Assembly: GCA_945890735.1 (NCBI GenBank)
Contig: CAMDCZ010000004.1
Coordinates: 6,860-70,859, forward strand
DNA length: 64,000 nucleotides
Direction: 5' to 3'
Source of the DNA: Bordetella parapertussis
Lineage (GTDB): Bacteria; Pseudomonadota; Gammaproteobacteria; Burkholderiales; Burkholderiaceae_C
Shown here: one piece after another, positions 58,964-64,000 of the stretch
Layout: each line of letters starts with the position of its first letter
How positions within the stretch are numbered: position 1 is the first letter of the stretch
The notes under the pieces: generated by a model
Told to the model about the DNA's origin: nothing
The model's input: only the letters and a program-made list of their open reading frames with translations
The model's database searches: none
Made by a program: the position numbers and the translations under genes

Positions 58964-59410
58964 TCAGCCTTGCAAGGCGGCTTTCACCGCTGCACTGACC
59001 AAACCCATGTCGGCTTTGCCAGCCAAGCGGGTTTTGACCGCGCCCATGACCTTGCCCATGTCGCCAGGGCCTTGCGCACCCACGTCAGCCACGATGGCGG
59101 CGACTGCGGCCTGAATTTCATCGGCGCTCAGGCGCGCAGGCAAATACACCTCGAGCACTGCGATTTCGGCGGTTTCAATGTCCGCCAGGTCTTGGCGCTG
59201 CGCGCTCACGTATGCGGCGACAGAGTCTTTGCGTTGCTTGATGAGTTTGTCGACGATGGCGATCACTGCCACGTCATCGAGCTCCACGCGCTCATCGACC
59301 TCTTTTTGTTTCATGGCCGCTTGCAGCAAGCGGATCGTGCCCAGACGCGCACTGTCTTTGGCGCGCATGGCGGATTTCATGTCTTCGGTGATCTGTTCTT
59401 TCAGTGCCAT
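58964..59410 (-). CDS. yqeY: GatB/YqeY domain protein
   Basis: The 148-residue helical protein is related to the tRNA-binding tail domain of GatB. Typical segments are MALKEQITEDMKSAMRAKDS at the start, LLQAAMKQKEVDER near 29-42, and YLPARLSADEI with GDMGKVMGAVK toward the end. AGGAG precedes the ATG. It follows rpsU by 78 bases with a terminator-like hairpin between. dnaG and rpoD, which usually follow in this order, are absent. Confidence 0.92.
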   Translation of the reverse strand: MALKEQITEDMKSAMRAKDSARLGTIRLLQAAMKQKEVDERVELDDVAVIAIVDKLIKQRKDSVAAYVSAQRQDLADIETAEIAVLEVYLPARLSADEIQAAVAAIVADVGAQGPGDMGKVMGAVKTRLAGKADMGLVSAAVKAALQG

Positions 59411-59427
59411 GGGGAACTCCTGGAGAG

Positions 59428-59457
59428 AAAAAAAAGGCCCGCGCGGACAAGCCGGGC
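59428..59457 (-). terminator. Terminator or attenuator between rpsU and yqeY
   Basis: On the minus strand GCCCG/CGGGC with an 11-base G+C-rich loop is followed by C and eight T. It ends about 18 bases before the yqeY ATG. It would reduce yqeY expression relative to rpsU. Confidence 0.5.
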
Positions 59458-59488
59458 GAGCCTGGTCAGGCCGGGGCCTGCGCCGGGA

Positions 59489-59701
59489 TCAGTACAGTTT
59501 TTTGGGCAATTGCATGCTGCGAACGCGCTTGTAATGGCGTTTGACGGCAGCGGCTTTTTTGCGTTTGCGCTCAGCGGTTGGCTTTTCGTAGAACTCGCGG
59601 GCACGCAAGTCGGTGAGCAAGCCCAGTTTTTCAATGGTGCGCTTGAAGCGGCGCAGTGCCACGTCAAAGGGTTCGTTTTCTTTTACACGGATGGTGGTCA
59701 T
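59489..59701 (-). CDS. rpsU: 30S ribosomal protein S21
   Basis: The 70-residue very basic protein of the small subunit. It starts [20 protein letters not shown], has the conserved [20 protein letters not shown] and ends [10 protein letters not shown], all typical of betaproteobacterial S21. A strong promoter lies about 120 bases upstream inside the BaiN-like gene's 3' end. An in-frame ATG three codons further upstream is not needed. Confidence 0.97.
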
Positions 59702-59821
59702 TGACAACAATTTTCAAAATGTGCACACCTTGGAAGAGAAGAAGATCGGACTTCAAAACCGTGGCGGCGGTGGTTCCCAACGGGTTGTGGCTGTCGGGAG
59801 GTGGCCGTAATCAAGCCTGCC

Positions 59822-59849
59822 ATTATAGCGGCTTGAGCCGCTGTGCCAA
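59822..59849 (-). promoter_or_regulatory. Sigma70 promoter of rpsU
   Basis: On the minus strand TTGGCA (59844-59849, five of six) and a perfect TATAAT (59822-59827) are separated by 16 bases. The -10 overlaps the stop codon of the BaiN-like gene. The predicted start near 59815 gives a leader of about 114 bases for rpsU. Confidence 0.72.
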
Positions 59850-61064
59850 GCCTTTGGCGCAGGCATGGGCGCTGGACCAGGCCCATTGGAAGTTGTAGCC
59901 CCCCAGCCAGCCGGTGATATCGACCACTTCCCCAATGAAATACAGGCCGGGCTGGCGCGATTCCATGGTTTGCTGGGACAGCTCTCGGGTGTCCACGCCG
60001 CCCGCTGTGACCTCGGCTTTGGCATAGCCCTCGGTGCCTGCCGGGGTCAGCGACCACTCACCCAAGGACCGTGCCAGGCTGTGGAGGGCTTTGTCGGGGG
60101 TGTCGGGCAGGCTGCGCTGCCAAGCGCTGTCGCGTGCCACCCAGGTGTCGGCCAAACGGGCGGGTAACCAAGCCGCCAGGGCATTGGCGACTTGCTTTTT
60201 GGAGTGCTGTTTGGCCTCGCGCAAGGCCGCATTCAGGTCGTGCCCTGGCGCCAGGTTGAGCTGAATCGGGGTTCCTGGCTGCCAGTAGCTCGATATTTGC
60301 AACACCGCCGGTCCTGACAGGCCTCGGTGCGTGAACAGCAGGTCTTCCTCAAACACAGGGCGCTGCTTGCCCATGCCGGTTGAAATCTCAACCGCTTGAG
60401 AAAGCCCCGCCATGGCTGCGAATGGCTGCCAATCAGCCGCGGCAAAGGTCAGCGGCACCAAGGCCGGGCGGGGTGTCACCACTTGCAAGCCAAATTGCGA
60501 GGCCAAGCGGTAGCCCAGGTCGGTCGCACCGATTTTTGGAATCGACAAGCCGCCAGTCGCCACCACCACGGCGCGGGCCTGCACTTCGCCTTGGCTGGTT
60601 TGGGCGGTGTAGCCGTGCGCCCGCGCATCGCTGAACAGCAGGCTTTGCAAGCTGCAAGGCTGCCAGCGAGTGACCGCGCCGCCCATGGCACCGGCCTCAC
60701 ACTCGCGCAGCAGCATGTCGATCAAGTCTTGAGCGCTGTGGTCACAAAACAGCTGGCCCTTGTGTTTTTCATGGAAAGCGATGCCGTGTTTGTCCATCAA
60801 ACCGATGAAGTCGGCTGCGGTGTAGCGGGACAGGGCGCTGCGGGCGAAGGGTGGGTTCTCACCCAAAAAATGTTTGTGGGGTGCGCGTGGGTCGATGTCT
60901 TTGTTGGTGAAATTGCTGCGCCCGCCACCGGAGATGCGGATTTTTTCTGCGACCTTGGGGCTGTGGTCCAGCAGCAGGACCTGTAAGCCGTTTTGCGCGG
61001 CGACCCCGGCGCAAAACAAACCTGCCGCGCCCGCCCCGATGATCAGCACATCGGTTTGGGTCAT
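59823..61064 (-). CDS. BaiN/HI0933-family flavoprotein
   Basis: The 413-residue FAD protein of the HI0933/BaiN (YhiN) family has the Rossmann motif IIGAGAAGLFCAGVAA near residues 8-23, GGGRSNFTN near 48-56, and VVVATGGLSIPKIGATDLGY near 165-184. Its C-terminal FAD segment GWLGGYNFQWAWSSA lies near 387-401. Family members are putative NAD(P)H-dependent oxidoreductases; the true reaction is not settled. ATG at 61064 (MTQTDVLIIGAG) overlaps the upstream hydrolase stop by four bases. The stop lies in the rpsU -10 element. Confidence 0.85.
   Translation of the reverse strand: MTQTDVLIIGAGAAGLFCAGVAAQNGLQVLLLDHSPKVAEKIRISGGGRSNFTNKDIDPRAPHKHFLGENPPFARSALSRYTAADFIGLMDKHGIAFHEKHKGQLFCDHSAQDLIDMLLRECEAGAMGGAVTRWQPCSLQSLLFSDARAHGYTAQTSQGEVQARAVVVATGGLSIPKIGATDLGYRLASQFGLQVVTPRPALVPLTFAAADWQPFAAMAGLSQAVEISTGMGKQRPVFEEDLLFTHRGLSGPAVLQISSYWQPGTPIQLNLAPGHDLNAALREAKQHSKKQVANALAAWLPARLADTWVARDSAWQRSLPDTPDKALHSLARSLGEWSLTPAGTEGYAKAEVTAGGVDTRELSQQTMESRQPGLYFIGEVVDITGWLGGYNFQWAWSSAHACAKGLAQRLKPL
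59827..59842. repeat. Palindrome within the rpsU promoter spacer
   Basis: AGCGGCT-TG-AGCCGCT has perfect 7-base arms and fills almost the whole -35/-10 spacer. It also encodes the last residues (RLKPL) of the BaiN-like protein. It could bind a regulator or form a 3' hairpin in that gene's mRNA. Confidence 0.5.
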
Positions 61065-61981
61065 GCCGTGTTCAAAAACGCTTCGATGTGTTGGGCCAAC
61101 ACAGCAGGTTGGTCGTGGTGCATCATGTGCCCGGCGTCCTCGATCGTCACCGTCTGCAGGTTTTTCACCAACCGGATGCGTTGGTGATATTCGTCCAAGG
61201 TAAAACGGCCTTTCCACCAGGTGTCCAAGCTGTTCTCGCTGGCTTCCACGTTCAACACGGGGGCGGTGATGCGCTGGTACATCGCCAACACTTCCTCAAC
61301 ATGGAACAAATTGGCGTTGGTCACTTTGTGAGCTGGGTGGCCCAAGATGGCCCATTCACCTTGCGCGTTCGGTCTGGCCCAGTGCTGGGCCAGCCATTGG
61401 GCTTTGTCGGTGGACAGGCGCGGGTTGGTTTTCATCAAGCGCTCGGCCACGGCCGCGGCACTGGGGTAATTGCGCAAGGCTTTTTCACCTTGGCGCAAGG
61501 CCTTCATCTCGTCCATCCACTGGGCGTAGCGGGCCGGTGCTTGTTCAGGCTTGGTCGCGGCCAAACCGAAGCCTTCCAAGTTGATCAGGCGGCGAATGCG
61601 CGTGGGCCGAATGCCAGCGTATTGCATCACCACATTGCCACCCATGCTGTGGCCCAAGAGGTCGATCTCGCCTTCGGGCTGGAAATGGTCAATCAGGGCA
61701 TCCAGGTCGGCCAAGTAATCGGGGAACCAAAAATTGTCCACCTCACCGGGCTCGGTCAGCCCAAACCCGCGCCAGTCGGGCGCGATGATGTGGCGGTCTT
61801 GTGTCATGGCATCGATGACAAATTGGAACGAGGCGCTCACATCCATCCAGCCGTGCACCATGAACAGCGGTGACTGGCCGGGGCGGGGTGTGCCCCATTC
61901 ACGCACATGGTAGGCGAGGTGTCGCAGGGGGACAAAGCTGCTGCGGGCAGCGCGTTGGACTTGGTACATTCCGCTGATCAT
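61061..61981 (-). CDS. Alpha/beta hydrolase
   Basis: A 306-residue alpha/beta hydrolase with FMVHGWMDVSASFQFV near residues 40-55, nucleophile elbow LLGHSMGGNVVMQYAG near 108-123 and candidate catalytic His in EDAGHMMHHDQP near 283-294. The start is uncertain: ATG at 61981 is listed, with 61996 (overlapping the divergent synthetase start) and 61969 as alternatives and no clear ribosome-binding site. It overlaps the BaiN-like gene by four bases. Substrate unknown. Confidence 0.82.
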   Translation of the reverse strand: MISGMYQVQRAARSSFVPLRHLAYHVREWGTPRPGQSPLFMVHGWMDVSASFQFVIDAMTQDRHIIAPDWRGFGLTEPGEVDNFWFPDYLADLDALIDHFQPEGEIDLLGHSMGGNVVMQYAGIRPTRIRRLINLEGFGLAATKPEQAPARYAQWMDEMKALRQGEKALRNYPSAAAVAERLMKTNPRLSTDKAQWLAQHWARPNAQGEWAILGHPAHKVTNANLFHVEEVLAMYQRITAPVLNVEASENSLDTWWKGRFTLDEYHQRIRLVKNLQTVTIEDAGHMMHHDQPAVLAQHIEAFLNTA

Positions 61982-61994
61982 AAGGACGTCTCGC

Positions 61995-63773
61995 ATGAAA
62001 CCCGGTCACCACCTGGACAACCACGCGGCCATGCTGGGTCAATTCCGCTGGTCTGTGCCACGCCATTTCAACATCGCGCAGGTGTGCGCCAAGCGTTGGG
62101 CCATGCACAGCGATGGCGGGCAGCGGGTCGCGGTCCTCCAACACCAGTTGGACGCAGCACCTGTGCCTCACACCTACGCCCAGTTACAAGCCTCGGCAGA
62201 TGCCCTGAGCCACGCCTTGCACCATGTGGGCGTCAAGCCAGGCGATCGGGTCGCGGTGGTCTTGCCTCAACGCTTTGAAACCGCCGTGGCCTATGTGGCG
62301 CTGTGGCAAATGGGTGTGGTGGTCATGCCGCTGTCGCAGTTGTTTGGCCCCGAGGCTTTGGCCTACCGATTGCAAGATGCGCAAGCGGTGTTGGCCCTGG
62401 TGGATGCAGTGTCCGACGACGTGGTGCGGGCTATACAGGCCGAGTGCCCAGCATTGCGCCATGTTTTCAATGTGGAAGGGTGGTTGCACCCTGACCCTCT
62501 CAGCGCCGGTGCAGCCCAGGTCGATGGCTTGGACCATGCCCAAGCCTCGCCAGCCGTGCAACCCGCTTGGCCCATGGTCAACACTTGGGCGAACGACCCC
62601 GCCGTGTTGATCTACACCAGTGGCACCACCGGGCCACCCAAGGGTGCGGTGATTCCACACCGGGCCTTGATAGGCAACCTGACAGGCTTTGTTGCCAGCC
62701 AAAACTGGTTTGGCTTTGCACCCCATGGACAAGCGCCTGTGGGTGAGCATGATTTGCCCTTGGGCAGCCACGCCGTGATGTGGTCTCCCGCCGACTGGAC
62801 CTGGACCGGTGGCCTGATGGATGCCTTGCTGCCCAGCCTGTATTTCGGTCGACCCATCGTTGCTTGGTCGGGTCGTTTTTCGGCCGAGTTGGCCTTTGGT
62901 TTGATGCAGCAACACCGGGTGACCCACACGTTTTTGTTTCCCACCGCTTTGAAAGCCATGATGAAGGCCTACCCCCATCCGGCTTTGCAGTTTCAACTGG
63001 ACTTGCAAGCCATCATGAGCGCCGGTGAGGCCGTGGGCGATGCGGTATTCAACTACTGCCAACAAGAGCTGGGTGTGACCGTGAACGAGATGTTTGGCCA
63101 AACCGAGGTGAATTACATCGTCGGCAACTGCGCCATGAATGGCGAGACCTCAGCGGGTGTGGGATGGCCTGCGCGACCCGGCAGCATGGGCCGCGCCTAC
63201 CCTGGGCACCGCGTGGCGGTGATTGACGACGATGGCCACGAATGCGCCGTGGGCGTGCCGGGCGATGTGGCTTTGCACCGCTTCGATCTGCACGGCGACC
63301 CCGACCCGATTTTTTTCTTGGGCTACTGGCGTCAGCCCGAGGCCACGGCCGCCAAGTACAGCGGTGACTGGTGCCGCACCGGTGACCTGGCCACGCGCGA
63401 CGCCGACGGCTACCTCTGGTACCAAGGCCGCGCAGACGATGTGTTCAAGTCGGCGGGCTACCGCATTGGTCCCAGCGAAATTGAAAACTGCTTGGTAAAG
63501 CACCCCGCTGTGGCCAACGCCGCCGTGGTGCCCAAGCCGGATGCCGAGCGTGGCAACTTGGTGAAAGCCTATGTGGTGTTGGCGGCGGGCTTTGTCGCTT
63601 CAGATGATCTGGTGCAAGAACTTCAACAACATGTGCGCGGTTTGCTGGCACCATATGAATACCCCAAAGAAATGGAATTCATCGAGGCCTTGCCGATGAC
63701 GACCACGGGCAAGGTGCAAAGGCGAGTGCTGCGCTTGCAAGAGGCCCAACGCGCACAAACCGTCAAACCCTGA
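61995..63773 (+). CDS. Acyl-CoA synthetase (AMP-forming), medium-chain type
   Basis: The 592-residue ANL-superfamily adenylating enzyme has the P-loop IYTSGTTGPPKGAVIPH near residues 213-229, MFGQTEVNYIVGNC near 365-378, the hinge region YQGRADDVFKSAGYRIGPSE near 476-495 and the C-terminal catalytic lysine in TTTGKVQRRVLR near 572-583. The sequence pattern is closest to medium-chain or benzoate-like acyl-CoA synthetases (AcsM type). The exact acid is not determinable. It is divergent from the hydrolase, with start codons almost touching. Confidence 0.85.
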   Translation: MKPGHHLDNHAAMLGQFRWSVPRHFNIAQVCAKRWAMHSDGGQRVAVLQHQLDAAPVPHTYAQLQASADALSHALHHVGVKPGDRVAVVLPQRFETAVAYVALWQMGVVVMPLSQLFGPEALAYRLQDAQAVLALVDAVSDDVVRAIQAECPALRHVFNVEGWLHPDPLSAGAAQVDGLDHAQASPAVQPAWPMVNTWANDPAVLIYTSGTTGPPKGAVIPHRALIGNLTGFVASQNWFGFAPHGQAPVGEHDLPLGSHAVMWSPADWTWTGGLMDALLPSLYFGRPIVAWSGRFSAELAFGLMQQHRVTHTFLFPTALKAMMKAYPHPALQFQLDLQAIMSAGEAVGDAVFNYCQQELGVTVNEMFGQTEVNYIVGNCAMNGETSAGVGWPARPGSMGRAYPGHRVAVIDDDGHECAVGVPGDVALHRFDLHGDPDPIFFLGYWRQPEATAAKYSGDWCRTGDLATRDADGYLWYQGRADDVFKSAGYRIGPSEIENCLVKHPAVANAAVVPKPDAERGNLVKAYVVLAAGFVASDDLVQELQQHVRGLLAPYEYPKEMEFIEALPMTTTGKVQRRVLRLQEAQRAQTVKP

Positions 63774-63813
63774 GCGCCGGCCAGCCCACCCCCTTCGCCT
63801 TAAACTCCGCCCC

Positions 63814-64000
63814 ATGACCACACTCAACCTCACCCCCGTTCGCTTGGGCCTAAGCGATTTGCACGTCACCCCGATCTGCTTGGGCACCATGACTTTCGGC
63901 CAGCAAGTCGACGAAGCCACCAGCCACGCCATCATGGACCACAGCATTGAGCGGGGCGTGAACTTCTTTGACACTGCCGAGATGTACGCCGTGCCGCCCA
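63814..64000 (+). CDS. Aldo/keto reductase, Tas type (partial, cut by window end)
   Basis: The first 62 codons of an NADP(H)-dependent aldo/keto reductase. RLGLSDLHVTPICLGTMTFG and the catalytic-Asp/Tyr region RGVNFFDTAEMYAVP are typical of the Tas/YghZ-like group. It begins 40 bases after the acyl-CoA synthetase on the same strand. The rest lies beyond the window. Confidence 0.85.
   Translation, partial: MTTLNLTPVRLGLSDLHVTPICLGTMTFGQQVDEATSHAIMDHSIERGVNFFDTAEMYAVPP

Overview
The window looks like a contiguous stretch of the chromosome of a betaproteobacterium in the order Burkholderiales, most likely family Comamonadaceae and perhaps Limnohabitans-like. The grounds are the protein sequences, the gene order (metZ-gltX, rpsO-pnp-tpiA-secG-tRNA-Leu-nuoA-N followed by a DUF1178 gene, rpsU-yqeY) and the moderate G+C content. 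The genus is inference. Nearly all of the window is housekeeping core. No insertion sequence, prophage, integrase, CRISPR array or rRNA was seen. No stretch longer than about 300 bases lacks a gene; the largest gene-free gaps are about 230 bases (10615-10847) and 212 bases (26097-26308), and both hold regulatory-looking inverted repeats.

Layout. 1-3.0 kb: metZ and gltX overlap, then tRNA-Ala(GGC), tRNA-Glu(UUC), tRNA-Asp(GUC) and a terminator. 3.0-8.5 kb: a BMP-family binding protein, dcd, an RhlE-type helicase, apaH and a CNNM/CorC-type membrane protein. 8.5-14.1 kb is the most accessory-looking part. It holds a gene of unknown function with ten tandem 36-bp repeats and a cobalamin-binding PpaA/AerR-like regulator. 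Divergent from these is a probable operon of a Tat-exported small subunit, a GMC flavoprotein dehydrogenase, a ribbon-helix-helix protein and glyoxalase I. 14.1-22.2 kb is a run of seven minus-strand genes (ybiB, cobA, prfB, pepN, fbp, a LivK-type binding protein, a small unknown). prfB carries the classic programmed +1 frameshift. 22.2-29.6 kb: tsaD, a second LivK-type binding protein, an aminotransferase, rpsO, pnp, tpiA and secG. 29.7-44.3 kb: tRNA-Leu(GAG) and a complete fourteen-gene complex I (nuoA-N) operon with short gaps or overlaps. 44.3-64 kb: a DUF1178 gene, a 47-residue basic protein, an RhlG-like SDR, glnS, uppP, a hydrolase, mutS, suhB, trmJ, cysE, an unknown gene, mog, darP, pmbA, an orphan PotG-like ATPase, yqeY, rpsU, a BaiN-like flavoprotein, a hydrolase, an acyl-CoA synthetase and the first 62 codons of an aldo/keto reductase.

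How the genes work together. The nuo genes encode the whole proton-pumping NADH dehydrogenase. rpsO, pnp, rpsU, prfB, gltX, glnS, trmJ, tsaD, darP and the tRNAs serve translation and RNA turnover. metZ and cysE serve sulfur amino acids, fbp and tpiA serve central carbon, and cobA serves siroheme or cobalamin. Three periplasmic binding proteins and one ABC ATPase occur without partner transporter genes. The most unusual features are the 36-bp repeat gene, the vitamin-B12-type sensor next to a periplasmic dehydrogenase operon, and several strong hairpins in ribosomal-protein and tRNA leaders. The right-hand quarter, from about glnS onward, reads as more G+C-rich than the left.
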